Assembly (NCBI GenBank): GCA_900540345.1
Contig: UQFK01000001.1
Span: 331,501 to 395,500, forward strand
Source of the DNA: an uncultured Eggerthella sp.
GTDB lineage: Bacteria; Actinomycetota; Coriobacteriia; Coriobacteriales; Eggerthellaceae
Reading direction: 5' to 3'
Length of the DNA stretch: 64,000 bases
Positions 40,911-50,252 of the stretch are shown in pieces. A program made the position numbers and the translations under genes. Numbering within the stretch: the stretch's first letter is position 1; each line of letters starts with the position of its first letter. Below the pieces are notes generated by a model that was not told where the DNA came from, searched no databases, and saw only the letters and a list, made by a program, of their open reading frames with translations.

Positions 40911-43900
40911 TTATCGTGCGTGCCTGCCACCCACTCGAGCGGCCTGAGCACGAGCATATCGCTGGGCGATAAGCGCTCCTGTACCCGCAAGAATGCAGAT
41001 CACAACAAAGATATACGGGATGTTGTCGCCAAGCCGTTCGAGCAACGAACCTTCTCCATCCCCGCCTCCGTCTTCACCTGAAGCGCCCGGACCACCTGGA
41101 CCATCAGGATCATTCGGGTCATCGGGATCGTTAGGATCCTCAGGGTCGCTGGGCTTATCTTGCGAATTCACGAAAGCAGCCTGATGCACCGCATCTTTTT
41201 CCACCTTGCCTTCGATCATACCACTTGTCGGCGAGACGAAAAGGCCATCTTGGTTCGCATCAGTTTCACTCACGCGATAGGTATACCCCTCAGGAATACC
41301 CATCACGACCAGATCTTCGTCATGATGCAGAACGATCTCTTCTCCGCTCGCGATATATCCTGTGCGATCTCGTCCATAGAAGTAGAACTTCTCAGTATCA
41401 GGAAGTTCGTTACCCTCGCGATCGAAGATGGTGAGTTTGAAATGGAACAGCCGCATGTACTGATCGTCCGAAAGCGTCTGACCTTCAACGGTTTTACTGA
41501 TCGACACACTGCCCGCAGCAGGTGCTTCGTTGTTGTAATCGCTCACGATAACAGTATTGATCAGGCTGAATAAGCTCGTGATATCCATATCACCCAGATC
41601 ATCGGCATTTGCCTCAGAGTGCTCAGGGTCATTTGGATCGTCATGAGCATGAAGATTCTGCTGAACACGCGTGCGCAAATAACCCGTATCCGTCACGAAG
41701 AACGGTTGAATGTTCTTGCCACCATCTGCATCGGAAAGGCCGTAATCGACGACCGCATTCTGGCCATAATGAAGGTTCATTGAGCGTGGAATCTCAGCAG
41801 AGCCCGTGTCGTCGAGGTAAACATCTTTCCAGTCTTGCAGACCAAAACTACCTGAAGGCTGCGACTGAGCAAATGAGGTGATATCGCGCAACGTGATGTT
41901 CACATCGCCTTCAGAGGCATACTGAACCATCGTCTGCGTGAGCTTACCTACCCCAGCCGAAACACTTACACCATCATCGCTTGTGCCTGCATCGGCATAG
42001 ATAGAATACACGCCTACCTTAACCGGAATGATAGTGTCGTTGATGTCACACCCATCAGGAGCTTGTGTTTCCTTCAAATAATAGGTAGCTGCACCTGACT
42101 CGTACGAAACATTCGGCCACGCAATATCTGCATATCCTTGCTCGTCCGCCTCATGACTTTGACGCGGCTCGAAGATGAGCATGCCATCATTTCCCTCAAT
42201 GGTTGCCGTACGACCTGATGCCGCACGATTCGTGTCGTTTTGCGCATCGGATTCAGAGGTATAGAGCGCAAATTCAGCACCATTGCGAGCAATGCCATTC
42301 TGGTCGATCTTCGTCACGCGAAGCTGACGCTGCTCATTAGGAATATAGAGCACCGTTCTGAAGTTACGGATGAACTCGGAAATGTCGAGTGCGCTATAAC
42401 CACGATCTTGGAACATCTCAGGATCGGGATTCATCTTATTCGCAAGCGCGCTGATGTTTTCACCCGGCTCCCCATTATCTGCATCGACCGCCGCCATTGC
42501 GACCTTGCCAAGTGCCGCGTAGCGCTCTTCTGAGCTCATTGCTTGCACATTAGCTTCAGAAACACCCAGAGCATTTGCAAGTGCCGTCGGTGTGATGATC
42601 GCGTAGAACATCCTCATGTCACCATCGGGATTGGTAAGGATGTAGCGATCAGCGCGTCCTGGAAGATTTTGAAGCGTGCCCTCAAGACGACCGTTTACGC
42701 TATTCCAATCCAGATGCCAAGCTGGCGTATTGTTATTGTCGAGATGCTCCTCAGAGCGATAGTGTTCAGCTGATTGCATGAGCGCAGCAGTGAGCGTAGC
42801 GACACGCGTATCTCTACGATATTGCTCGTAATCAGCATTCAGATCACCCACATGCACAGTTTGAAAGCCAGCAAGATTATCGCCATAGAGCGGGAACCAC
42901 GCGCGATTGCTGTTATAGCTTGCCTGTTTGATCATCGGAACAGCGACCACCAGGCCATATTGCTGCACATCGACAGGAACATGCGCAGAGTCAACTCCGA
43001 CGAGTTCGTCATCGGGGATCTTGGTCACCTGGCCGCCGTCTTCACCGATCTGACCATAGTAGATCGATCCAGTATTGCCCGTAACATAGCTGTTGAAGCT
43101 CGCATATGCACCTGATTGATAGCGGTTATTGACGATGAGCATCGTGTTTTGGGGGTTGAAGCGAATGAGCAAGTCAGTAGGCACAGCCTTATATCCAGAA
43201 GGAGCCTTTGTCTCGCGCAAGATATAGAGCAGACCCTCGCTTCCCCCGTCGTAGCGGTCAGAGAAATTAAAGGGTTCCTCTTCGCCATCTTTCGAAGTCT
43301 CGCCACTGGTGAACTTCGCCTCGCCCTTCTCATCGGTCACAACATGCGCGAGCGGCTCACCGATGGTCGAAACCTGATCGAGCGTAACGTCAGCAGCGTT
43401 TTCTGCATTCGTGCCTTCAGGAACACTAACTGCGTAGAGATCGAACTCGGCACCAGCGAGCGGATTGCCGTTCTGATCGACCTTCTTGACCTGCTGATAG
43501 AGCGCTGGCTGGAGATTGAACCTGAGCGCTAGCGACGAATCATAATTACCACGCTCCATATAGAACATCTTGAGCGTATGCGAAGTGCTCGATGCGAAGG
43601 TATCGCCATTCCAACGCACATCATCGGCCTTACCGGCTGCCTCAAACATCTCCTTGATGGTAGTGCTTTGAACAGGATCCGATTTGATACTGTTGCCTTC
43701 CGCATCAACCGTATAAGCAGTACCCAGATCGATCTCGCCCGTTGCGAAGTTGATCGTACCGTAAAGCTCCGAATGAATGCCGCCCAGGTCAAGCACAAGT
43801 ACGTCATCAACAAAGATCCACAGATCGTCATCCCCGATAAACTCGAAGGTCATATCATTCGAACCAACCTTGCCATCAATCGGCTGGCGGAAAGAAGTTT

Positions 43901-45377
43901 CCATGGTCAGACCCAGATGATGATTCACTGCTTCTTCATTGACAATGTCAGGGCGCATGCCGCCCGTTCCGGCAGGATTGTTATTGTTGTCTGCACGCAG
44001 ATTGTTTACCAGCTGACCATCTGCTCCCAGCTTGAAAGCATGCTCGGCCGAGTTGAACGGGAAGAAACCCCCTACTGAATTCTCGTCGCCATCAGTACGA
44101 AGTCCTGCTGGTGCATCATAGAGTGTGAAATGTCCCGAGCTATCCCCTTGAGGATCATCGACGAACTCCGCAAAGTTCTTACGCATGTTGTAATAGTAAT
44201 AGCCTTGGTCATCAATCTGAAATAGGCCAGTGACGTTTTCATATGATTCTTTGCCCGCTACTGTGGTATCAGGATCGAAGAGGTATTGAAGCGAACGAGT
44301 GTCAGTTGAAAGGTCGGAACCAGTCGCCCAATCTACGCCATAAGCCGTTCCTGCAAAGGCGCCCTTATAGAGACTACTTGCCTCAGATTCTGTTTGCGGA
44401 AACACGCTGAAATCGAATGAGCTTCCATTCGCCGCCGCTTCAGCCTGGGCTTGAACTGCGCGACCGATATTCCAACCGAGCACCGGATCGAACCTTCCAT
44501 TGCCAACCGTATTCGCAAGGCTGCGGCTATAGAGCGGACCTGCATTACCGTAGATCATCTCATTCGGGCTCCAGGTCGAGCTACGTGATGCGGTGCTATA
44601 AAACTCGGTATTGACGTTATAGCCGGTCTGGTCGTTCGCATTGATGACGGGATACCCATCATTCAACGTGGCCTCAACGATGTTCTGCATGCCAGCATGC
44701 TGCTGTGCAATCTCGCCGTATCCCGCTACCAAACCTTGATTCCAGTAACCCAAATGGCGCATTCCGTCACCAAACGTGAGGAGACGACCTGTATTGATAT
44801 TGTTTGAACCAGTTAACCATGTGGTGTAATTATCATAAGGAGTCAAGGCTGCCGTAGATCCCAAAGTATCAGTCCCAGCCGTTGCGCCTGATGATGCAAC
44901 CTTCCCTGTCGAATAATCGAATAGATTGACCGTAGTATTGCCGGGATTCAATCCAGGAACCACATGAGAAGCAAGCTCTTCAGCGGTGACGCTCTGTGCA
45001 GATATTCCTGATCCTGGAAAAGCAGTATCCTCGTCTGAAGGCACATACACACCCTCAAGGATGCGCTGTGCATCATTCATGGCGCCAAAAGGATCTTGCT
45101 CAGAAATTGACGCAATGCTTTCGCCGGTCAAGGCAGAACTAGTATGTTCAGGATTGTTGTCGGCGTTGTTGATGCCACTACCGCTGTTTTGAGGGTTAAC
45201 ATTTTCGATCGTGGTCGTGGTCGTATTCTCTGGTTCATCCGCATAGGAAAGAGCAGGGATGCCAGCAGCTGGAAGCGAAAGTGCGATGGCTAGGATCGCG
45301 GCAATGGAACAGGCGAAGATCTTGTTTGCTGCCTGCTTGGTGTGTTTGAGTGTTGCGTTCGTAAGCAGTCGTTTCAT
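40911..45377 (-). CDS. giant fibro-slime / Cna-B surface adhesin
   Basis: The 1488-residue protein has a signal peptide (hydrophobic core ~20-42, cleavage near 'LSYADEPENT'). A large N-terminal region contains a fibro-slime/PA14-like domain ('TFEFIGDDDLWIFVDDVLVLDLGG', core quoted as DDDLWIFVDDVLVLDLGG). Two Cna-B/SpaA-like modules follow ('QVKKVDQNGNPLAGAEFDLYAV' type and 'RVTKIDQNGIARNGAEFALY'), which may form isopeptide bonds, then a last beta domain ('SVSISKTVEGQTLSD'). A Pro/Asp/Gly spacer, a membrane helix and the basic tail 'RVGGRHAR' end it. No LPXTG-like motif is visible before the helix. It is probably a long stalk displayed on the cell surface. Confidence 0.88.
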   Translation of the reverse strand: MKRLLTNATLKHTKQAANKIFACSIAAILAIALSLPAAGIPALSYADEPENTTTTTIENVNPQNSGSGINNADNNPEHTSSALTGESIASISEQDPFGAMNDAQRILEGVYVPSDEDTAFPGSGISAQSVTAEELASHVVPGLNPGNTTVNLFDYSTGKVASSGATAGTDTLGSTAALTPYDNYTTWLTGSNNINTGRLLTFGDGMRHLGYWNQGLVAGYGEIAQQHAGMQNIVEATLNDGYPVINANDQTGYNVNTEFYSTASRSSTWSPNEMIYGNAGPLYSRSLANTVGNGRFDPVLGWNIGRAVQAQAEAAANGSSFDFSVFPQTESEASSLYKGAFAGTAYGVDWATGSDLSTDTRSLQYLFDPDTTVAGKESYENVTGLFQIDDQGYYYYNMRKNFAEFVDDPQGDSSGHFTLYDAPAGLRTDGDENSVGGFFPFNSAEHAFKLGADGQLVNNLRADNNNNPAGTGGMRPDIVNEEAVNHHLGLTMETSFRQPIDGKVGSNDMTFEFIGDDDLWIFVDDVLVLDLGGIHSELYGTINFATGEIDLGTAYTVDAEGNSIKSDPVQSTTIKEMFEAAGKADDVRWNGDTFASSTSHTLKMFYMERGNYDSSLALRFNLQPALYQQVKKVDQNGNPLAGAEFDLYAVSVPEGTNAENAADVTLDQVSTIGEPLAHVVTDEKGEAKFTSGETSKDGEEEPFNFSDRYDGGSEGLLYILRETKAPSGYKAVPTDLLIRFNPQNTMLIVNNRYQSGAYASFNSYVTGNTGSIYYGQIGEDGGQVTKIPDDELVGVDSAHVPVDVQQYGLVVAVPMIKQASYNSNRAWFPLYGDNLAGFQTVHVGDLNADYEQYRRDTRVATLTAALMQSAEHYRSEEHLDNNNTPAWHLDWNSVNGRLEGTLQNLPGRADRYILTNPDGDMRMFYAIITPTALANALGVSEANVQAMSSEERYAALGKVAMAAVDADNGEPGENISALANKMNPDPEMFQDRGYSALDISEFIRNFRTVLYIPNEQRQLRVTKIDQNGIARNGAEFALYTSESDAQNDTNRAASGRTATIEGNDGMLIFEPRQSHEADEQGYADIAWPNVSYESGAATYYLKETQAPDGCDINDTIIPVKVGVYSIYADAGTSDDGVSVSAGVGKLTQTMVQYASEGDVNITLRDITSFAQSQPSGSFGLQDWKDVYLDDTGSAEIPRSMNLHYGQNAVVDYGLSDADGGKNIQPFFVTDTGYLRTRVQQNLHAHDDPNDPEHSEANADDLGDMDITSLFSLINTVIVSDYNNEAPAAGSVSISKTVEGQTLSDDQYMRLFHFKLTIFDREGNELPDTEKFYFYGRDRTGYIASGEEIVLHHDEDLVVMGIPEGYTYRVSETDANQDGLFVSPTSGMIEGKVEKDAVHQAAFVNSQDKPSDPEDPNDPDDPNDPDGPGGPGASGEDGGGDGEGSLLERLGDNIPYIFVVICILAGTGALIAQRYARAQAARVGGRHAR

Positions 45378-45435
45378 GGGTTTTCCCTATTCGATTTTTG
45401 CTTTGGGAACGTTCTTGCGCGAAACTTCCCTATTT

Positions 45436-45456
45436 TGTCAATAGTTTAATACTATT
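45436..45456 (-). promoter_or_regulatory. promoter/operator of the adhesin gene
   Basis: On the minus strand a perfect TTGACA (plus 45436-45441) overlaps the inverted repeat AATAGT-ttaat-ACTATT (45440-45456). No good -10 is seen at 17 bases. The dyad is a likely regulator site. Confidence 0.45.
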
Positions 45457-45632
45457 TATGCCACTTGAACAGCGATTATCACGAAAACTTCTCTCGTGTA
45501 CGATCATTTTTTGCTCACGTGCTCAGGAGCGCTGCAACAACCACGCGAAAAAGCACGTTCAGGGCTCTATCTTGCATCCCGATGCCGAGAAGGCTGATCT
45601 TAGAGACACCTCGCTAGCAGGACCCCATAAAG

Positions 45633-45668
45633 GGAAAGAGGCCAGGTCGTAAGACCCAGCCTCTTTCC
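45633..45668. terminator. strong bidirectional hairpin between the surface operon and the adhesin gene
   Basis: ggaaagaggc (45633-45642) pairs with gcctctttcc (45659-45668), and an inner ggtc/gacc extends the stem. A second inverted repeat, aacccgct/agcgggggtt, follows at about 45673-45699. They lie ~85 bases past the stop of the minus-strand operon and probably end its transcript. Confidence 0.65.
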
Positions 45669-45752
45669 TTCGAACCCGCTCCCAAGCTAAGCGGGGGTTA
45701 TCTTTGCTCTACAAGACGACTTATTGCTTACATCGACTTGCGTGCGATGCGC

Positions 45753-46706
45753 TTAGACTGATGCACTGTTATCTCGCTGCTTCTTACGCAGGACCATCAA
45801 CACAATAAAGGCAACAAGAGCAGCCGCCACCAGCACGCCGAGCACCCACGGAAGGATGTTTGCAATACTAAAGCCGTTTTGGTCCTCGTGAGCGATGCCA
45901 GCAAGTGGGTTTTCCTCGTCGTCGATATTGAGCAGTTCAACTGGCTCATTCGCGCTGCCGCTCACGGCATTTTCGTCTTCTGTTTCAACGGCTGCATCGC
46001 CTTGATCAGAAGCACTATCTTGTGCAGTAGCGTTATCGCCCTGCGCTTCAGTTGACGATCCTGAAGATGCATTCGATGTACTTGAAGCAGGATCAACTGC
46101 TGCATATTCGAACGTGAACTCTGTTACATCAGGAAGTGGCTTTATTTGCCCTGTCATGTTCTTAGCATTTATCGGCTGATAGCCCTCGATATACTGATGA
46201 GCGATCACCGGCATATCTCCCACATTGCCCCAGAAGGTCTTGCTCTCGGCAATCTTGTTCCCATCGGTATCGACATAGTTGACTGTATACTGCACCTGGT
46301 CTTTTTTCAATCCATAGGCAACAACCAGCTGCACATCTTCTGTCACCGTTGCAAGATCGCGAGAACCAAGCAGTTCATCATGACCCGCAAGGCGCACTCC
46401 TTTCACGTAATAACGCGAATCATCAGGAGTGAAGTGCGACTCTAAATAGTCATTCGTGATAAGGGGAAAAGACGAACCATATCCATATGACCCATAGACG
46501 ATTGAGCCACCTTCGGCACCATCAGCTGAGCCATTACCTGCATAAACCACTACATCATAGGTATAGGGCTGTTCGGCGGCATAACATTTGCCCGATGCAA
46601 ACATCGATGCACCGATAGCGAGTATGCACGCAAGCACGACCGAGGAAGCGATCGAAAAGATCCGAGCACGCATCGGATAGCCTTTCATGAGCTCTTTGCT
46701 TGTCAT
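45753..46706 (-). CDS. secreted, C-terminally anchored surface protein with a MucBP-like module
   Basis: The 317-residue protein has a signal peptide (core ~16-38, 'GKCYAAEQP' near the cleavage site). A beta-rich N-terminal domain is followed by a MucBP-like stretch ('VQYTVNYVDTDGNKIAESKT...YQPIN'), then a Ser/Asp/Glu/Ala linker, a membrane helix and the tail 'RKKQRDNSASV'. No LPXTG motif is seen. The ATG overlaps the previous stop (ATGA); a Met twelve codons in is an alternative start. It is the last gene of the surface operon. Confidence 0.8.
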   Translation of the reverse strand: MTSKELMKGYPMRARIFSIASSVVLACILAIGASMFASGKCYAAEQPYTYDVVVYAGNGSADGAEGGSIVYGSYGYGSSFPLITNDYLESHFTPDDSRYYVKGVRLAGHDELLGSRDLATVTEDVQLVVAYGLKKDQVQYTVNYVDTDGNKIAESKTFWGNVGDMPVIAHQYIEGYQPINAKNMTGQIKPLPDVTEFTFEYAAVDPASSTSNASSGSSTEAQGDNATAQDSASDQGDAAVETEDENAVSGSANEPVELLNIDDEENPLAGIAHEDQNGFSIANILPWVLGVLVAAALVAFIVLMVLRKKQRDNSASV

Positions 46707-47467
46707 TGAGCATCACACCCTTTGCGAAGCTTACGAATGGACACGAGGCAGACGATCAGGCAGATGAGCGCGGCCAAGATTCCAAAAGAATACAATGCGA
46801 TCATGACCATATCGTTGGTCTTGGGCAAATTGCTGCCTTCTGGTTCTTCCTGATCATCGACTTCTTGAAAAGCTGAGGCACCTGAGCTGTCTTCGACAGC
46901 AAAAGCAACCTCGAGCTCGCCATTGGTATTTCGATACGCATTGCCCTGCGTTTCGCCGTCGAGTGTCATCTCGATCTCGACTTCGCCTTTCTGGTTGCTT
47001 GCGATATTACCTAATAAGAACCAATCACCCGTTGCGTTCGCGATCTCTTTGAAGCCCAGTTCGCTTCCATCGCCACCAACCTTATCCGAGCTGTAGATCT
47101 CTTGCCCATCAAAAAGGAGTCGGTATGAATAAGCGCCACCGGCTTTTTCTGCAGCAGCTTGAGTTTCTTCAAGTGTTCTGATCGCTTTGCTGGTCATGTA
47201 CCAATCCGTAGCTTGGTCGCTCTGATTGTGAAGGACAGCATGCAGTGTGAAGCTATCCCCTGGCTGCATGTTCGCAAGCGCGTTGTTGACCGCTTCCTTG
47301 CTATAGGTAGACGTCATCTGCTTATCCGCAGTGTAGGTAACGTCCCATTCGTAATCTTCCGAGATCGCATAGGCATTCGTACCGCTCAATCCTGCACAAA
47401 CAAGAGCGAGCGCTGTGCTTGCGACAAAGAACGAGAACGCTTTCAGGAACGACTTTACGCTCTGCAT
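46703..47467 (-). CDS. cell-wall anchored protein with LPKTN sorting signal
   Basis: The 254-residue protein has a signal peptide (core ~8-30, 'GTNAYAISED'). A single beta-sandwich-like domain follows ('VTYTADKQMTSTYSKEAVNNAL' through 'EIEMTLDGETQGNAYRN', abridged), with a short acidic linker, LPKTN, a membrane helix and 'RKLRKGCDAQ'. This is a classical sortase substrate with Asn in the last position. The start overlaps the stop of the preceding gene by one base and the stop overlaps the next start by four, so translation is coupled. The domain may bind or cap the neighbouring TasA-like proteins. Confidence 0.85.
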   Translation of the reverse strand: MQSVKSFLKAFSFFVASTALALVCAGLSGTNAYAISEDYEWDVTYTADKQMTSTYSKEAVNNALANMQPGDSFTLHAVLHNQSDQATDWYMTSKAIRTLEETQAAAEKAGGAYSYRLLFDGQEIYSSDKVGGDGSELGFKEIANATGDWFLLGNIASNQKGEVEIEMTLDGETQGNAYRNTNGELEVAFAVEDSSGASAFQEVDDQEEPEGSNLPKTNDMVMIALYSFGILAALICLIVCLVSIRKLRKGCDAQ

Positions 47468-48216
47468 TATTCCACCGCCTTAATACCCAGATCAGCAGCA
47501 TCAACGCCCCATGCGCTCTTGATCGCTTTTGTTGCGTTGTGCGTCTGGACAGAATCGACCTCAACGCTCAGACCAAACCAACAATCGTCATAAGCATACG
47601 AGGTGATCGAATAGGTTGTATTGCTCTGGATCTCGAACTTCTCTTTAGGCAGTATGGTCTGCTCGTTTTCTGCAAGAATATCGGGGCTGATAGCAATACG
47701 CTCAAGGAAAGTGAGCGAGCTTCCTACCTTCACTGGATCGATGCTATAGAGCACGATCTGCTCTTCAGTCGAAGCACTTTGGTCGATCACCCAACCCTTA
47801 TCTGCAAGATCGAGCATGATCAAGTCAGGAGAAAGATCAGTGCGCTTCGCATCGTTGTCGTCACACCAATACTTCTTGATAACAACGCGAACATATTCTG
47901 CCTGATCGCCTGTATTCACTGCGTCAAGCTTTTCTTCATAGTACTTGCCAAAAGAAAGGCTCTCGTCACTTGGGATCATGCCCTCAAGAATGGTCTCTCC
48001 ATTAGCACGAGGTTCGCTTGCGCCATTCGTTTGAGCATTACCTTCGGTGAGCCCAACGTTCAAGCTCGTAAGCGTCACCTCGGCGCTATAGGTCTCTGTC
48101 TTTTTGTCGAGCGCTGCTTGTGCTGTGTTCACCATAAGAAGCGCAACGGCAACGACTGCCGCCACAAGGATGAGCAGGAGCACCAGTGGTTGCTTTTTAC
48201 TCTTCGAAAGATTCAT
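47467..48216 (-). CDS. secreted TasA/CalY-like protein
   Basis: The 249-residue protein has a signal segment rich in Val/Ala/Leu ('VLLLILVAAVVAVALLMV', then 'TAQA') and a beta-rich mature part. The general plan, 'NTGDQAEYVRVVIKKYW' with long strands and a conserved Trp/Tyr core, recalls CalY/TasA/camelysin-like biofilm fibre proteins, but that relation is weaker than for the next gene upstream. It has no C-terminal anchor. Spacing to the upstream gene is 12 bases. Confidence 0.6.
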   Translation of the reverse strand: MNLSKSKKQPLVLLLILVAAVVAVALLMVNTAQAALDKKTETYSAEVTLTSLNVGLTEGNAQTNGASEPRANGETILEGMIPSDESLSFGKYYEEKLDAVNTGDQAEYVRVVIKKYWCDDNDAKRTDLSPDLIMLDLADKGWVIDQSASTEEQIVLYSIDPVKVGSSLTFLERIAISPDILAENEQTILPKEKFEIQSNTTYSITSYAYDDCWFGLSVEVDSVQTHNATKAIKSAWGVDAADLGIKAVE

Positions 48217-48228
48217 GCGGCTATCTCC

Positions 48229-48732
48229 TTATTTCCAGTTGAAGGCATACGGATTGCCGTTTTCATCGTAGGCCGCAGGGCTTGTTTGACCCACTACCGT
48301 GATATCGAACTGATAAGGGTTCGTCTTCGTTGTGTCGCTGACAGCTACATCGACCTTCAAAAGACTGCTCGTCTCTCCTGGTGCAAGAACCTTGTCGTAG
48401 AACCACACCTGCTGGTCAGAGCCTTGACCTTCTGTGCACTTCCAATTCTCTTCCCCAGAAACGCTAACGCTTACACCTTCTCGATCGACTGCACCAAAGA
48501 GCATCACACGGACCATGATGTCGGTCTTGCCGGTATTCTTGAGCGAAATAGTCTTATTTCCATTGTCGTCAAGGTTCTCCGTGACCTCTGAGTCGTAGCC
48601 CAATTCGATCTTTTGCTTGCCCGATACAAGAAGCGTATCAGTGAAATACGCATATGCAGGAGCAGCAAGCGCCGCTAAGACGAGCACAACAGCAAACCCG
48701 ATCGCAATGATTCTTTTAGCTAGTCCTGTCAT
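48229..48732 (-). CDS. TasA/CalY-like protein with SipW-type signal peptide
   Basis: The 167-residue protein ends its signal peptide with 'APAYAYFTDT', close to the AYFTD motif of proteins cut by the special signal peptidase SipW, as in TasA and CalY. The mature part has 'NKTISLKNTGKTDIMVRVMLFG', the typical 'NTG' strand pattern of these fibre proteins. It would be exported and may assemble on the cell surface. No SipW-like peptidase gene is in the window. It is the second gene of the surface operon, 39 bases after the first. Confidence 0.75.
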   Translation of the reverse strand: MTGLAKRIIAIGFAVVLVLAALAAPAYAYFTDTLLVSGKQKIELGYDSEVTENLDDNGNKTISLKNTGKTDIMVRVMLFGAVDREGVSVSVSGEENWKCTEGQGSDQQVWFYDKVLAPGETSSLLKVDVAVSDTTKTNPYQFDITVVGQTSPAAYDENGNPYAFNWK

Positions 48733-48771
48733 CTCAAACCTCGTTCGTATTCGTTGAACATATCGACGTTC

Positions 48772-50214
48772 TTATTCGCCGCTATTTTCCGCATTGCTCA
48801 ATTGTTCTTTGATGCTGATCTTTGATGCACTCAAAGAGTCTCCATTGAGGATGTATCTATTCACGATTCCCTCATTGGGCGTTGTGGCACCTGAATCAGT
48901 ATCCGAGAATTCGAATACCAGTGGGCTCATACCAGAGTCTCTCAAAAGTTTGCTCTGCACGCTTTCGCTACTGCAGATATGTCCGCTTTCGTCATAGGTG
49001 ATCTCTTTCACGGTATAAAGCACCGGATAAGGAAGGTATTCGATCTCGGCTGCGGCTGTTGCGCTCGCAATATTGATGCCGACATATTCCCACTGATGGT
49101 CTTTAGAATAGTTGGAAGGATAGACGATGGCTGGCTCAAAGGAGCTTACATCAACAACAACAGGGGCTATCACCATGCGAGAGAGGCTTGCGAGAACCTC
49201 TTCTCTATCGATCATATTGTCGTTCTCGTCGAGATTGATCGGCTCGTCATTAACGAACAAAACGCCCTCTGCATCCTCTGTGACAGGGTAGATCGTTCCG
49301 TCCACGCTCTTGCAATAAACGACGGCTCCATCAGGGCTGTTGAGATCGGCGCAGACCACCTGACCCCAATAATCATGAACGACCCCATTCTGTACTCGAT
49401 ATGCATTGCCTTCAGGATCTTCGTAAATAACGTTATCTTCCCAATCGACCACAGAACTACCGCTCACGTAGAAACGTTCAGATGCTTCTTCGTTAAGCGA
49501 GAAATACATACCATCTTCGTAGTAGTAATAGTGCCCTTGAGGATCGGTAAACGCAGGGTTTCCGTCTCGATCGCATAATTGACCCTGGATGGCGAACACG
49601 GCGGTATAACTTGGAAGCTCAACGCCCTCCATTGTCGAGATCGTGCCACTGAAATCCTTGATGATCTTCACGCTTGCACCGACAGAAGGAGGCGTAGGAG
49701 CATACGTATCGAATTGGCTTTTATGCTCATTGAGCGATTGCGTGATGAGCAGAGCAGCCTCTGCTTTTTGAGCTTGCTCTTCGTCCTCGATGCCTTCAAG
49801 ATCTAGCTCGTCATACTCTTGAGAGACGATTCCTGTTGCATTCTCAACAGCAGCTTGACGCTCGCCTTCAAGAACTGCACCGAACTTCTCGACCGGATTG
49901 AGCACATCGGTCTTTTTCTCTGTAGTGGTTTGGGTCTCTTCGCTCGTCTTACTGCTTGTAGAGCCCGCCTCGTTCCATGAAGCACTCTTGTTCGTTGTGC
50001 TGCTCGACCCAGATGAGGTCGGTTGGGTGCCATCGACCGTGCTGCCTTGATCTTCAGCGCCACCCGCTTGCGCAGACAACGTATCTGCAGAACTTTCATC
50101 ACCTTGTACTGCGAGAGCAGGAACAGCCGAAAGGCCGAATACCAAGGAAAGCGCGAACACGCAAGACAATACTTTGAACGCTGCTCTTCTTTGACATCTT
50201 TTCATTGAGGCCAC
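48772..50214 (-). CDS. large secreted protein of unknown function, first gene of the surface operon
   Basis: The 480-residue protein has a signal peptide (core ~15-33, 'VPALAVQGD') and a Ser/Thr/Gly/Glu low-complexity segment to about residue 100. A helical part with 'EEQAQKAEAALLITQSLNEHK' (abridged) comes next, then repeated short beta motifs like 'ITDxxGxxYYYxDGxYFS' and 'DPEGNAYRVQNGVV'. I do not recognise the family. No membrane helix or sorting signal is seen at the C-terminus, so it may be held by the other surface proteins. It follows a promoter with paired 11-base repeats. Confidence 0.75.
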   Translation of the reverse strand: MASMKRCQRRAAFKVLSCVFALSLVFGLSAVPALAVQGDESSADTLSAQAGGAEDQGSTVDGTQPTSSGSSSTTNKSASWNEAGSTSSKTSEETQTTTEKKTDVLNPVEKFGAVLEGERQAAVENATGIVSQEYDELDLEGIEDEEQAQKAEAALLITQSLNEHKSQFDTYAPTPPSVGASVKIIKDFSGTISTMEGVELPSYTAVFAIQGQLCDRDGNPAFTDPQGHYYYYEDGMYFSLNEEASERFYVSGSSVVDWEDNVIYEDPEGNAYRVQNGVVHDYWGQVVCADLNSPDGAVVYCKSVDGTIYPVTEDAEGVLFVNDEPINLDENDNMIDREEVLASLSRMVIAPVVVDVSSFEPAIVYPSNYSKDHQWEYVGINIASATAAAEIEYLPYPVLYTVKEITYDESGHICSSESVQSKLLRDSGMSPLVFEFSDTDSGATTPNEGIVNRYILNGDSLSASKISIKEQLSNAENSGE

Positions 50215-50252
50215 CTTTACTCACTAAAAGAAATGGTTCTCTTATGCTTTCA

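Noticed and set aside
45560..45700. A riboswitch (c-di-GMP or cobalamin-like) in the gap before the adhesin gene
   Set aside because: No conserved core could be found; the two hairpins are better explained as terminators of the surface operon.
45673..45700. A tRNA T-arm, because 'gggttcgaa' occurs on the minus strand
   Set aside because: No acceptor, D or anticodon stems can be drawn around it.
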